Shown here one piece after another: positions 35,108 to 43,643 of a stretch of 64,000 nt of DNA. Source of the stretch: PALSA-278 sp963760285 (lineage in GTDB: Bacteria; Acidobacteriota; Terriglobia; Acidiferrales; UBA7541); the NCBI GenBank assembly GCA_963760285.1, contig CAVXCI010000001.1:434001-498000 (forward strand), written 5' to 3'. Positions within the stretch are counted from its first letter, which is position 1. Each line of letters starts with the position of its first letter. A model generated the notes under the pieces. It had not been told where the DNA came from, ran no database searches, and saw only the letters and a program-made list of their open reading frames with translations. Both the position numbers and the translations under genes were made by a program.

Positions 35108-35299
35108 CTTCCCGCTCCTTCGGATTTTCTCCGGTCTTCAGATTAGCAGAGGAGCGCCGCTCCGGGCAGCTTCGGCCGTCTTTTCGCACCCGAAAAACGC
35201 TGCCGATCAGGGATTGACGCGCCCGCGTGTAAAGTGTAGTTTCACAATGTTGTTCACCAGCGGATATAGGCACGGTATACTGGCGTTTCAGGAAGCCTT

Positions 35300-36561
35300 C
35301 TGAATCCCTACTCGGAAAAATCGGCGGACGCGGCGGCCCTCGGCTCCGTTCCGGAAGCTCGCATCCGCCCGCGCGAAGCCTGGTGGTTCATCGGCCCGGC
35401 ATTCGTCGCCTCCGTGGCCTACATGGACCCCGGAAATTTCGCCACCAACATCACGGTGGCGCGCGCTTCGGCTACCGCTTGCTCTGGGTGCTGCTGTGGT
35501 CCAATGCCATGGCCATCCTGGTGCAATATCTGGCCGCAAAACTGGGTATTGCCACTGGCCTCACGCTCCCGGAAAAATCCGTGCTAATTTCTCGCGCCGC
35601 TGGACTCTAATTCTTTGGGTCGCCGCGGAGATTGCCGCCGTAGCCACCGACCTCGCGGAGTTTTTGGGAGCAGCTCTCGGATTTTTCTGCTGTTCCATAT
35701 GCCCATGCTTCCCGCCGCGCTCGTGACCGGCGCCGTGGTCATGCTGATCCTGAAAGTGGAGCAGGTGGGCTTTCAGTGGCTGGAGCGCGTCATCATGGCC
35801 TTCGTCGCCCTGATCGGCATCGCCTACGCATGGGAAATGTTCGCCAGCCGTCCTGAGTGGAAGCCCATCCTCATCGGCACTTTGTTCCCTCCGCCAATTC
35901 CGTCATCCATTTACATCGCCGTCTCCATGCTGGGCGCCACGGTGATGCCCCACGTCATCTACCTGCATTCGGCTCTGGTCCTGCCCCGGCGCGAAGCCAG
36001 GACCATCACGAGCACCATCACCGCAAAATGGAATTGTTGGACGTCCTTCTGGCCATGAACGGAGCCTGGCTGATTAATTCCGCCATGCTCATCATGGCCG
36101 CCGCCACTTTCTTTGGCCGCAACGTCACCAGCTATGCCAGCGCCTACCAGACCCTGGCCCCCTTGCTGGGCCGTTTCGCCGCCGTGGCTTTCGCCGTGGC
36201 GCTGCTGTGTTCCGGGCTTTCCTCTTCCACCGTCGGCACCATGGCTGGCCAGGTCATCCTGCAGGGATTTCTGAATGTGCGCATGAGCATTTTCCTGCGC
36301 CGCGCGCTGACCATGGTTCCCGCGATTCTGGTAATCGCCTGGGGCCTGGACCCGGTAAAGACCTTGGTCCTCAGCCAGGCGTTGCTCAGTTTTTGCCTGC
36401 CCTTTGCACTGATTCCCTTGATGATTCTCACGCGCCGCCGGGACATCATGGGCTCGCACGTCAACCGGCCGCTCACCAACGTTATGGCCTGGATCACCAC
36501 CGCGATCATTCTCATCTTGAACATCTGGCTGGTGGGTGCGCTTTTCACCGGCCGGGCATAA
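35300..36561 (+). pseudogene. mntH: Nramp-family Mn/Fe transporter (MntH-like), frame broken four times
   Basis: Joined across frames this is a complete Nramp transporter: AYMDPGNFATNI (the DPGN motif), FGYRLLWVLLWSNAMA, AEIAAVATDLAEFLGAALG, MLGATVMPHVIYLHSAL (the MPH motif) and a C-terminal span. Breaks are near 35455 (GG), 35573-35577 (A5), 35682-35686 (T5) and 35999-36001 (GG). Each is mended by adding one base to the run. No other stop or missense damage is visible, so base-calling error is a strong alternative to gene decay. A start codon could not be fixed; CTG at 35300 is the earliest in-frame candidate. It would import divalent metal with protons. Confidence 0.82.
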
Positions 36562-36597
36562 AAAGAAAAAGTGCCGCTGCGTTGAATTCCCAGCGGC
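36561..36597 (-). terminator. Rho-independent terminator of the peroxiredoxin gene
   Basis: On the minus strand GCCGCTG (36591-36597) pairs with CAGCGGC (36573-36579) and is followed by CTTTTTCTTTTT. It lies 54 nt after the stop codon at 36651. Confidence 0.8.
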
Positions 36598-36650
36598 CCA
36601 TCATTCCTCGGAAACATCCTCAATCGAAAAATTCCGCGCGATCCGTGGAG

Positions 36651-37112
36651 CTATTTCACCTGCGCCAGCGCGGCGGCCACCTCTTCAACGTCCGGCACCA
36701 CGGGAATGTCGTAATTCTTGAACCACGCCACGTTTCCGTTCTTATCCACAATGGCGATGGCCCGGCCGGTGATGCCTTTATCCGCCAGAAACACGCCAAA
36801 CTGCGCCGCCACCGCGCCACGCGGCTGGAAATCCGCCAGCAGCGGATATTTGATTCCCATCTTCTCCGCGTACGCTTTGTGCGACCACACCGAATCCACG
36901 CTCAACCCCAGCACTTGCGCGTCAAGCTGGTCAAAACGGCTCATGCCGTTCACCAGACAGGCATGCTCGTTCGTGCATACCGGACTCCAGTCCAGCGGAT
37001 AAAACACAATCACCACGTTCTTCTTGCCCCGGAAATCACTGAGCTTGATTTCCTTCTGGCTCTGGTCCTTCAGTGTGAAATCTGGCGCCGGCGAACCCAC
37101 GGAAATGGACAT
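36651..37112 (-). CDS. Peroxiredoxin (AhpC/TSA, AhpE/BCP-like)
   Basis: 153 residues. Thioredoxin-fold peroxidase with the active-site motif YPLDWSPVCTNE; the peroxidatic Cys sits in the conserved PxxxC position, with the Thr/Ser just before replaced by SPV. A second cysteine ten residues later (HACLV) could be the resolving one, which is unusual in spacing. It reduces hydrogen and organic peroxides in the cytosol. Length normal; ATG at 37112. Confidence 0.88.
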   Translation of the reverse strand: MSISVGSPAPDFTLKDQSQKEIKLSDFRGKKNVVIVFYPLDWSPVCTNEHACLVNGMSRFDQLDAQVLGLSVDSVWSHKAYAEKMGIKYPLLADFQPRGAVAAQFGVFLADKGITGRAIAIVDKNGNVAWFKNYDIPVVPDVEEVAAALAQVK

Positions 37113-37288
37113 TAATTCCTCCCTCGATCTGGCTCATTTTGAGCTGTTAATTTAGGATTTCCGCGCTCTCCGCGCGAACCACCATCATATCCAACGCCGC
37201 TCCCCCGGACAAATCACCCTTCCGAGGTAAACTGGATTCCTCTGGCAGCCGCCACGGTGTAACCTCTTCACATGCCATTAGGGAACAT

Positions 37289-38461
37289 TTGAGAGCGCCC
37301 GTGAAATCCGTCTTTCGGTTTGCAACAATCGCAATCCTCGCCGCCGCTGTCGCGCTGTGCGCGCCCGGGCCGGGCGCTTCCTCCGAACATTACGTCGTGG
37401 CCAATGACAACGACTTTGTTGGAGAAAACTATGGAACTATCATGAGGCTGGAAGGCTCGGCCAAGAACCCGCTCCTAGGAAGGGTGACAACCCTGCAGAC
37501 AAATGTTTCTATGCCTTTTGGGGACGGTGCATACCCAAACGTCCAGATTATTCGATCGGGAGCGGATATTTGCGTATTCATCGCCGACACCCCAGGACCA
37601 GGGAACGACATCAGCGCCTTCAAGTATCCGGGCTTGGGACTTGTCGGCAACTACTCCGACCCCGAGATTCAATATGAGTCTTTCCTCAGTATTGCTGCGC
37701 ATGGCAAGTATATGTTTGCCGCCTATAATGGCGACAGTTTTTATCTCGACACTTGGCAGATCGACGAGGGATGCACCCTTAGCCTGGCGCATACCATGAC
37801 ACTTCCCACTGTAGGAATCATCTCGATGGCCGTGACGCCGAACGGCAAGACTTTGCTTGTCAACCACGGCTCCGCCAACGCCGAAGTTGGCTCTCTTTCC
37901 ATCGCTTCGGATGGCTCTCTCACTCCGCATGGCCCCTACTTGGCTGACGGGCGCAGTGGCCAAGGTGGCGTGGATGTCACTGCGGACAGCAAATACGCTC
38001 TTTTCAACATCGAAAGCTTCCCCAGTCCTCCAGACGATGACGATTACACACAGGTCGATGTGTTTCCCATCAATTCCGACGGCAGCTTGGGAACCGTGCA
38101 GGTATTCGGTGGCGACGGACAACTCGGACTCGGCTACGATTCAGGTCCGATCTGGCTCAGCGCGAATGAGAAATTCCTATTTTCAACCGCCACTGCTTCA
38201 GGATCGCTGCAGGTGACTTCGCTGTATTTCAGCGAGAATCCGGTTAATTTGACGTATAGCTGTATCGTTAGTCCCCGGGACATTCAACAGCCAGCCAGCA
38301 TCGGTGGACTAGCCACAGCTCTCCCCAGCGGATCGGGCGGATATCTCTATGTCACCGAGACAGCATCCCACACCGCCTCGGCAGCCATCGGCACGTTTTC
38401 TATCAATCCGTCCGGCGGATGCCTGACAGAGGCTCCCCAATCTCCCTTCTCGATTAACTGA
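37289..38461 (+). CDS. Exported beta-propeller protein, C-terminus cut by an IS3 element
   Basis: 390 residues as it stands. The start is TTG 37289 with AGGGA upstream, or GTG 37301. A signal peptide (ATIAILAAAVALCAPGPG) is followed by YVTN/lactonase-like blades (GIISMAVTPNGKTLLVNHG, GQGGVDVTADSKYALFNI, GPIWLSANEKFLFSTAT). The stop TGA at 38459-38461 is the first three bases of the IS3 copy inserted there, and the last blade (FSINPSGGCLTEAPQSPFSIN) ends abruptly, so some C-terminal residues were probably lost. The missing end was not found on the other side of either IS copy. Confidence 0.75.
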   Translation: MRAPVKSVFRFATIAILAAAVALCAPGPGASSEHYVVANDNDFVGENYGTIMRLEGSAKNPLLGRVTTLQTNVSMPFGDGAYPNVQIIRSGADICVFIADTPGPGNDISAFKYPGLGLVGNYSDPEIQYESFLSIAAHGKYMFAAYNGDSFYLDTWQIDEGCTLSLAHTMTLPTVGIISMAVTPNGKTLLVNHGSANAEVGSLSIASDGSLTPHGPYLADGRSGQGGVDVTADSKYALFNIESFPSPPDDDDYTQVDVFPINSDGSLGTVQVFGGDGQLGLGYDSGPIWLSANEKFLFSTATASGSLQVTSLYFSENPVNLTYSCIVSPRDIQQPASIGGLATALPSGSGGYLYVTETASHTASAAIGTFSINPSGGCLTEAPQSPFSIN

Positions 38462-38523
38462 CGTGACTGGCATTGTTTGTACCAGCGGGAGTGAGAGAGA
38501 ATTCACTCAGGAGGGAAGCTGGT

Positions 38524-38802
38524 ATGGGAATCCGGAGATACAAGGCGGAGGAGATCGTAGTTCTGTTGCGGCAGATTGAAGTGGCCATTGCCAACGGAAA
38601 GACTACGCCGCAAGCCTGCAGAGAAGCGGAGATCACGGTACAGACTTATTACCGCTGGCGGAAAGAGTATGGCGGCCTGAAGCTGAACCAGGCCAAGCGG
38701 CTCAAGGATCTGGAGAGGGAAAACACCAAGCTGAAGCGTCTGGTGGCGGAGCTGTCGCTGGAGAAGCAGATTCTGAAGGATGTGGCGGAGGGAAACTTCT
38801 AA
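38524..38802 (+). CDS. IS3-family OrfA (copy 1)
   Basis: 92 residues; ATG at 38524 after GGAGGG. It has the IS3 OrfA helix-turn-helix (TPQACREAEITVQTYYRWRKEYGG) and a leucine-zipper helix (LKDLERENTKLKRLVAELSLEKQILKDV). It binds the element ends. The last codons contain G GGA AAC, a slippery heptamer that would let a share of ribosomes continue into orfB. Confidence 0.92.
   Translation: MGIRRYKAEEIVVLLRQIEVAIANGKTTPQACREAEITVQTYYRWRKEYGGLKLNQAKRLKDLERENTKLKRLVAELSLEKQILKDVAEGNF
38790..38796 (+). other. Probable -1 ribosomal frameshift heptamer (GGGAAAC), copy 1
   Basis: The heptamer fits X XXY YYZ in the OrfA frame, 4 bases before the OrfA stop. A -1 shift gives GKLLSPERRRCAVEQV, which joins directly to OrfB and matches the fused OrfAB text of IS3 transposases. 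Confidence 0.7.
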
Positions 38803-38825
38803 GCCCTGAGCGGCGGCGTTGTGCG

Positions 38826-39668
38826 GTGGAGCAGGTGCGCGCCAGGTACGCAGTGAGTGAGCGGCATGCTTGCCGGCTGCTGGGGCAGGGGCGAGGGACA
38901 CAACGCTATGAGCCCATGGTGCGGACCGATGAGGATGCGCTGACGCGAGACATCATCCGGCTGGCCAGCGACTACGGACGCTATGGGTACCGGCGGATCA
39001 CCGTAAAGCTGCGCGAGGCGGGCTGGGAAGTGAGTCAGGACCGGGTGCAGCGGATCTGGCGGCGGGAAGGGCTGAAAGTGCCGCACAAACAAAGGGCGAG
39101 AAGACGGCTGTGGTTAAACGACGGGTCCTGCGTGCGGCTGCGGCCGGAGCGGGCGAACCAGGTGTGGAGCTATGACTTCGTGAGTGCTATGACGCATGAC
39201 GGAAGAACGCTGCGGATGTTGGTGCTGATCGACGAGTACACACGGGAATGCTTGGCGATCCGCGTGGCGCGGCGGCTGGGGAGCTACGAGGTGATCGAAA
39301 CGCTGGCGGAGGTGATGCTGTGGCGGGGAATCCCGCAACACATTCGCTCCGACAATGGTCCGGAGTTCGTGGCCAAGGAACTACGACGGTGGCTGGCGAA
39401 TCTGGGAACTGGCCCGCTGTACATCGAACCGGGCAGTCCGTGGGAGAACGGCTACTGCGAGAGTTTCAATGGGAAGCTGCGGGATGAATGCTTAAACGGA
39501 GAAATCTTTTACTCGTTGAAGGAGGCGCAGATCGTGATCGAGCGGTGGCGGGTGGAGTACAACGCGGAGCGGCCGCACAGTGCGCTGGGCTACAGGCCGC
39601 CGGCGCCGGCGGCCTGTAGCCCCCTGGTTCCGCCTAATCCGATTGCGCAGTCTGGAACTGTGATGTAA
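38826..39668 (+). CDS. IS3-family OrfB, DDE transposase (copy 1)
   Basis: 280 residues counted from GTG 38826, but the natural product is probably the OrfAB fusion. The rve integrase core is intact: YDFVSAMTHDGR (first Asp), IRSDNGPEF (second Asp) and ENGYCESFNGKLRDE (Glu). The HTH_21 region (YGRYGYRRITVKLREAGWEV) precedes it. The chain is complete, so the element should be mobile. Confidence 0.93.
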   Translation: MEQVRARYAVSERHACRLLGQGRGTQRYEPMVRTDEDALTRDIIRLASDYGRYGYRRITVKLREAGWEVSQDRVQRIWRREGLKVPHKQRARRRLWLNDGSCVRLRPERANQVWSYDFVSAMTHDGRTLRMLVLIDEYTRECLAIRVARRLGSYEVIETLAEVMLWRGIPQHIRSDNGPEFVAKELRRWLANLGTGPLYIEPGSPWENGYCESFNGKLRDECLNGEIFYSLKEAQIVIERWRVEYNAERPHSALGYRPPAPAACSPLVPPNPIAQSGTVM

Positions 39669-39735
39669 ACTCTCTCACAGCGCTTGGTACAAAAAATGCA
39701 TCACCTCATCCCTAGTCCAAGAGCGAGGCATTCAA

Positions 39736-40700
39736 ATGAAAAAAGCGATTCTGCTCGCGATCCTTCTGCCCCTGGCCGCAACAGCGAGCTTTGCGCAGGA
39801 CAACGCCAACGCGGTCCTGACGCAATGCCGCGACTTGGCGGATGCCGGCAACTTTGTTGGGCCAGACGAAGTACTTGTAAACGGCAAGGTTTGCAAGGTC
39901 CAGAAGACCGCACCAGCGAAGATGCAAGACCCTTCAGCGGGAAATCACGTGGAAACCCCGTCTGCATTTGCTCCGGCACCCCCGATTCAAACTCAAACGC
40001 CCAGAGCCTCTTCTGTGGCCTCTTCTTCTTCTTTTCTGATCCCACCAATAGCGACAGGGGCGACGGAGAGAAAAGTGTGCAACCAGTGGCATATAGCCGT
40101 TCGGTCACAACGTTACAGAAGCCAACGGTCGCGCCTAATTCGCCCATCGCCACGGTGACCTTCATTACTATTCAGAATGGCAATGTTGTCCATCTCATGC
40201 CCGACTGGGCAATAAAATGGGTGCGAAAGAACGAGAAGAAATACCCCGACGTTCGCTTCCAGACCTCGGACAAGCCCGTGGCAGGTGCAAGGAACTTTGT
40301 TGTAGCATTTTCCGCCTCTTCAGCCGAGCTTCAGGGATTTCAGCCCGTTACATATACGGACACCTCAACGAACACCAGTCCAGTGTCAGGAAACGGAACA
40401 GTTACCGACAATCAGGGTGAGATGTGGAATTACACATACAACGGCACGGTCACAACGACAACCACCACCACGACCCATGAACAAGTTCCCTACACTAGAA
40501 CGTCCAACACTCTCTACGTCACCGCTTTCAACGAACAGGGCGAAACGGTGGCCCAGCGTTGGCATGTCTATTCAACACAGAGTGGCGGCGACTCTGCGAA
40601 CGCTTTGGGGTACAACCTCGGGAACGCCTTGGGTGCCATCAATGCCAGAGGTCACATGCTAAAGACAATCGTCGATGACCTGGTTGAGAAAGGAAAATAA
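39736..40700 (+). pseudogene. Exported protein of unknown function with one frame break
   Basis: The ATG at 39736 begins a signal peptide (ILLAILLPLAATASFAQ) and a short domain (VLTQCRDLADAGNFVG). Near 40050-40075, in the run ACAGGGGCGACGGAGAGAAAA, the coding frame shifts by one base. After this the second frame carries the rest (FITIQNGNVVHLMPDW, then a Thr-rich NYTYNGTVTTTTTTTTHE stretch, then GYNLGNALGAINARG) to the stop at 40700. Joined it would be about 321 residues. No family recognised; a missing base in the G or A run explains the break. First gene inside the IS3-bracketed region. Confidence 0.65.
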
Positions 40701-40821
40701 CCGGGAGCTTTTCTTGCTTGCATGCATAGCATCTCGGTAGGACCACAACCGATCTACACCATAACGTTGCCGTGGGAGCACTACGGGACACATCCCGTCG
40801 CGCAGGGGATGAGGGACAATC

Positions 40822-41298
40822 GTGGACGTACATCGTTTTCTAAACTGGGTCGGAACTGAAATTGTGAGCAAGGACGTTCTAACGTTCCTGTTCGCTGGCC
40901 TTGCGGTGTTGTTCGGTTTCCTGGCATACCGGATAGGGAGGATAACGCTCACATATATGCGGGGGCGTGATTTAGAATTGGATACTCGGAATGGCTGGAT
41001 CGAAATTCACAAAGCGATGGTCAATCTGCGAGTGCGTCGAGAGTTGATCATGTTACCAGGCAAAATGGCTGCCTTTGGTGTTAGTGCTCCAACCCAGCCT
41101 GGGGTTATAGCAGACTACACTCTGGCTGCCGCTCAACTCCGCGCTCAATTGGATCGTTTGAACGACGATCCCTTGATTGTGGAGCTTGCGAACTTCCTGG
41201 ACGAGAACAAACTGACGGCTCAATGGCAAGCAGACGAATATGCGCCGAAATTCGATGCGTTTGTGCACGGCGTAGCAATCAAATCCCGTCCGAGGTAG
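40822..41298 (+). CDS. Small protein with one membrane span, unknown function
   Basis: 158 residues; GTG at 40822 after GAGGGA. The N-terminal FLFAGLAVLFGFLAYRIG is a membrane anchor. The rest is a helical cytosolic part of 120 residues (YTLAAAQLRAQLDRLNDDPLIVELANFLDE). No motif recognised. Orphan accessory gene. Confidence 0.55.
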   Translation: MDVHRFLNWVGTEIVSKDVLTFLFAGLAVLFGFLAYRIGRITLTYMRGRDLELDTRNGWIEIHKAMVNLRVRRELIMLPGKMAAFGVSAPTQPGVIADYTLAAAQLRAQLDRLNDDPLIVELANFLDENKLTAQWQADEYAPKFDAFVHGVAIKSRPR

Positions 41299-41350
41299 AG
41301 CCGTATGTGAAATTCCATTCCGGGCCGTTTTCCGGTAGTACAATCTCGCC

Positions 41351-41728
41351 ATGTCCCTCCACAACAACACCGTCCCGCAAGTCCTCTACAACACGCCGGA
41401 CCCACATTCGCAGCCGTCCGAGCTATATAAGATCAACGGCACTGTTCTTGCAACCGCTACTGACCCGGTGAAGTGTTGGGTTATCCACGAAGAGCACGGC
41501 GTTTGGGATGAGGCGACGAAAACTTTTGAGAACAGGGCTACGACTCTGTTACCGAACGAGCCGCAGCACTGCCTCTCACTTGACGAGCTTCACGATGAAA
41601 TCAAGAAGCAGGTCATGGTGCGTGTTCGAGGCGAGTTCAAGTATCAGATGGAGTGGTACCCCTACGAGCCGCCGTTCTTTCGCAAATACGAAATTGCACC
41701 AGACGGAACGAGGAAACGGTATCTGTAG
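41351..41728 (+). CDS. Hypothetical protein
   Basis: 125 residues. Mixed alpha/beta composition with a conserved-looking TDPVKCWVIHEEHGVWDEATKTFENRA and an aromatic C-terminus (YQMEWYPYEPPFFRKYE). TACAAT lies 6 nt before the ATG at 41339-41344, but the -35 side is poor. No family recognised. The next gene follows with 16 nt between them. Confidence 0.5.
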   Translation: MSLHNNTVPQVLYNTPDPHSQPSELYKINGTVLATATDPVKCWVIHEEHGVWDEATKTFENRATTLLPNEPQHCLSLDELHDEIKKQVMVRVRGEFKYQMEWYPYEPPFFRKYEIAPDGTRKRYL

Positions 41729-41744
41729 TTCGAAGGAGGATTAC

Positions 41745-41912
41745 ATGGCAGTTCCACCACCCACAACCAAATGCGAAATCTGCGGCACGGAAACCAACAC
41801 CAGTTTCGGCTCTGTTGGGAATCTACACTACTACTGCAAAGAACACAGGGATGCACTGTTCACACAGGTGACTGGAAGAGCGCCCAAGAAAACACCGGAA
41901 CCTGAGAAGTAG
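41745..41912 (+). CDS. Small zinc-ribbon-like protein
   Basis: 55 residues; GAAGGAGGA just before the ATG at 41745. CEICG near the N-terminus and a Cys and His at HYYCKEH make a compact C-x2-C...C-x2-H zinc knuckle, followed by a charged proline-rich tail. Such short knuckles bind nucleic acid or a protein partner. Probably cotranscribed with the preceding hypothetical gene. Confidence 0.65.
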   Translation: MAVPPPTTKCEICGTETNTSFGSVGNLHYYCKEHRDALFTQVTGRAPKKTPEPEK

Positions 41913-42075
41913 TTGGCAACAGTGCTCATGTTCATGTTTCATCACCCGCACAGAGACCTCGCTGATTCGGTTCACCAAACAAGAATCAAGCACCATAAGA
42001 TGGGCACCTATTCAGGCAGAGATAACTGAGAGTACGCCTGGGAAGGCCACCGTTGCAGCATCCGGGAGAGGTAGC

Positions 42076-42510
42076 TTATCTCCAGTCACCGCCCGGTAAA
42101 ACCACGGTCGCCTGCAGGCGATCCTGAGGGAAGTCTTTCAGGTTGAGAGTAACGATTACGTCTGCGTTGCCTTGTTCAGCGCAGAGGCAGAACGGATCAT
42201 CCTTGGGATCGGGTGAAATTTCAGCCGACGAGTGCACCTTGACCTCTTCGACTCGCTCGCGGATCAGATTGATGACTTTCCCGATGAGATTCGGGCGAAC
42301 GCGGAGACGCTTTAGAACTTCCTTGTATTCATCGAAGATATCTTCCGTTACGAGCGAGATAAAATTGTTCTCTTCCGCCCATCGGTGAAGTACATCAGCG
42401 CTCGGATTCCGGGCAGGAACAAACGGCTCTCTGAAGCCCGATATGCCAGCCACAAGCACGCTCGTGTCAACGACGGCCCGCAGCTTGCGTTTCCTACCTT
42501 TCTGCGGCAA
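42076..42510 (-). CDS. PIN-domain protein (VapC-like ribonuclease)
   Basis: 144 residues from a TTG at 42510, overlapping the end of the truncated ParE gene in another frame. PIN motifs are clear: AVVDTSVLVAG (first Asp), SLVTEDIFDEYKEVL (Glu), DPKDDPFCLCAEQGNADVIVT (Asp pair). PIN toxins cut RNA with Mg. No ordinary VapB antitoxin gene precedes it; the genes upstream are ParD and the ParE fragment. It may be an orphan toxin or be silenced by the neighbouring antitoxin. The weak TTG start fits a recently rearranged locus. Confidence 0.75.
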   Translation of the reverse strand: MPQKGRKRKLRAVVDTSVLVAGISGFREPFVPARNPSADVLHRWAEENNFISLVTEDIFDEYKEVLKRLRVRPNLIGKVINLIRERVEEVKVHSSAEISPDPKDDPFCLCAEQGNADVIVTLNLKDFPQDRLQATVVLPGGDWR

Positions 42511-42682
42511 CGGTGATCTCGTCGCGTTTGCGTCCCAGGCCCGGAGTCCGCGCCAGCCTTTCGAACGCATCAAATAATTTTCCGATCCAGCGATCCGCCA
42601 TGTCGATGCTGTCCTCGGCGATGAAGTCCCAGATATGGCCGAGATCCAGCTCGGCGTCGGCGCTGACGACATAACAGGTCAT
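42494..42682 (-). pseudogene. Truncated RelE/ParE-family toxin
   Basis: 62 residues against about 95-100 for the family. The N-terminal half is typical (YVVSADAELDLGHIWDFIAEDSIDMADRW, then FDAFERLARTPGLGRKRDEI), but the C-terminal strands with the usual conserved Arg/Tyr are gone. The ATG overlaps the ParD stop by 4 nt, the normal coupling. The PIN gene begins inside its last codons. It is probably not toxic. Confidence 0.8.
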
Positions 42683-42984
42683 GCGTGGGGATGGCGGCGC
42701 TCTTTGGACTTCCGCTTCAGGCGTTTTTCGTTGCCTCTGCGCTCGCTACGCTCGCGCAGCCGGGCGCGCGCCTTCGCCGGGTCCACATGCTCGCCCCGGT
42801 CGAGCGAGGCCAGACGGCGCCCTAACTCCCCGTTGAAGCCCGCGAGTTGTTTGACGCGGTCCTGGTCATGCTCTTCGAGCAGCCGAAGAGCCTCGCGGAC
42901 AACCTCGCTCGCTGAGTTGTAGCGTCCCGCCCTCACCTTGGCGCTAACGAACTTTTCCAGTTTTGGGGTCAGAGAAACATTCAT
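42679..42984 (-). CDS. ParD-like antitoxin
   Basis: 101 residues. The N-terminal ribbon-helix-helix (MNVSLTPKLEKFVSAKVRAGRYNSASEVVREALRLLEE would fold so) is followed by the toxin-binding helix. Unusually the last 30 residues are a strongly basic Arg-rich extension (ARLRERSERRGNEKRLKRK) that coincides with a REP-like palindrome in the DNA, so the tail may have arisen by insertion of the repeat. It normally represses its own operon and binds ParE, here only a fragment. Confidence 0.78.
   Translation of the reverse strand: MNVSLTPKLEKFVSAKVRAGRYNSASEVVREALRLLEEHDQDRVKQLAGFNGELGRRLASLDRGEHVDPAKARARLRERSERRGNEKRLKRKSKERRHPHA
42731..42766. repeat. REP-like palindrome, copy 1
   Basis: A CCTCTGCGCTCGC...CGCGCAGCCGGGCG unit inside the 3' part of the parD gene. 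It shares the CTCTGCGCT head and the CAACCGGGCG-type tail with the copies at 43009 and 44214-44375. Confidence 0.55.
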
Positions 42985-43008
42985 GTCGGTTTACGTCTCC
43001 TCTGCGCT

Positions 43009-43057
43009 CGCGTGTTTGTTCGTTTCTCCGCACTCGCTACGGTCGTGCAACCGGGCG
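43009..43057. repeat. REP-like palindrome, copy 2
   Basis: Contains CTCTGCGCTCGC, then TCTCCGCACTCGCTACGG and GTGCAACCGGGCG, forming an imperfect hairpin between parD and the coiled-coil gene. Confidence 0.55.
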
Positions 43058-43177
43058 CGCAACCGGGTCACTCCTCAATGGCTTCAAACTAGCTGTGATG
43101 GCAAAGATTGTCAATGTTTGGCATTGCCATGGGATCATTTTCCGCCGCCCCTGCGCTTCTTTAATGCAATGGAGTTT

Positions 43178-43405
43178 TCAGGATCTACACACGGCTTCGA
43201 GGCGCGCCTCGATGCGGTCGGCCTTGATCTGGATGGCGGTGATGGTACGCTCCTGCCGAAGCGCGTCGCTCTGCGTGGCGATGAGCTGAGTGAGAGTGGC
43301 GACAAGGTGGCCCTTGATGTCCCCCACATCTCCCTTAACTTCGGCGAGATCGGACTGCATCCGCCGCAGAATTTCAAGAATCCGGTTTTCCGATTGCTCA
43401 ACCAT
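43178..43405 (-). CDS. Small coiled-coil protein
   Basis: 75 residues from the ATG at 43405. The whole chain is heptad-like and helical (NRILEILRRMQSDLAEVKGDVGDIKGHL, then IKADRIEARLEAV), so a coiled coil is expected. Similar short proteins occur in accessory regions of many bacteria; function unknown. The frame extends upstream to 43519, into the 25-bp repeats, but MVEQSENR is the more natural start. Confidence 0.6.
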   Translation of the reverse strand: MVEQSENRILEILRRMQSDLAEVKGDVGDIKGHLVATLTQLIATQSDALRQERTITAIQIKADRIEARLEAVCRS

Positions 43406-43454
43406 AGCGCACCCTAGCACGCAATTCGTTATGAGTGGATTACGAAAAATGCTA

Positions 43455-43529
43455 GTGATGGATTTGCAAGGAAGGGGTGGTGACGGATATGCAAGAACGG
43501 CCCGGTCACGAATATGCAAGAATCCTGGT
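43455..43529 (+). repeat. Three 25-bp direct repeats (iteron-like)
   Basis: Units begin at 43455, 43480 and 43505, exactly 25 bp apart, each with GT(G/C)A(T/C)GGAT-like head and (A/T)TTGCAAG or ATATGCAAGAA core. The spacing is head to tail with no spacers, so this is not CRISPR. Possible meanings are replication or partition iterons, or the end repeats of a lost IS21-type element. Confidence 0.75.
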
Positions 43530-43643
43530 GAAAAAAGCGCGATTCATCAATAGGTTAGATGGGGTGGAATCGCACGAATCCTGGGAGACAATTCGTGGTT
43601 CTGCACAATTGGCCTTGATATTCGGCGAGTGTGCGCCTAATTC

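Larger units (their letters stand above)
38459..39708 (+). mobile_element. IS3-family element, copy 1 (1,250 bp)
   Basis: The element was delimited by comparison with the second copy at 56959-58208: identity begins at TGACGTGACTGG and ends at GCATCACCTCA in both. The ends form imperfect inverted repeats (TGACGTGACTGGCATTGTT against TGAGGTGATGCATTTTTTG, then the shared TGTACCA) and start with the TG expected for the family. Two frames, orfA and orfB, are present with a -1 frameshift site between them. No 3-4-bp target duplication is found (AAC left, TCC right). Confidence 0.92.

Noticed and set aside
41339..41351. Third leaderless promoter before the gene at 41351
   Set aside because: TACAAT is 6 nt before the ATG but no acceptable -35 box lies at the right distance.
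43455..43529. CRISPR-like array
   Set aside because: The three 25-bp units are head to tail with no unique spacers and there are no cas genes.
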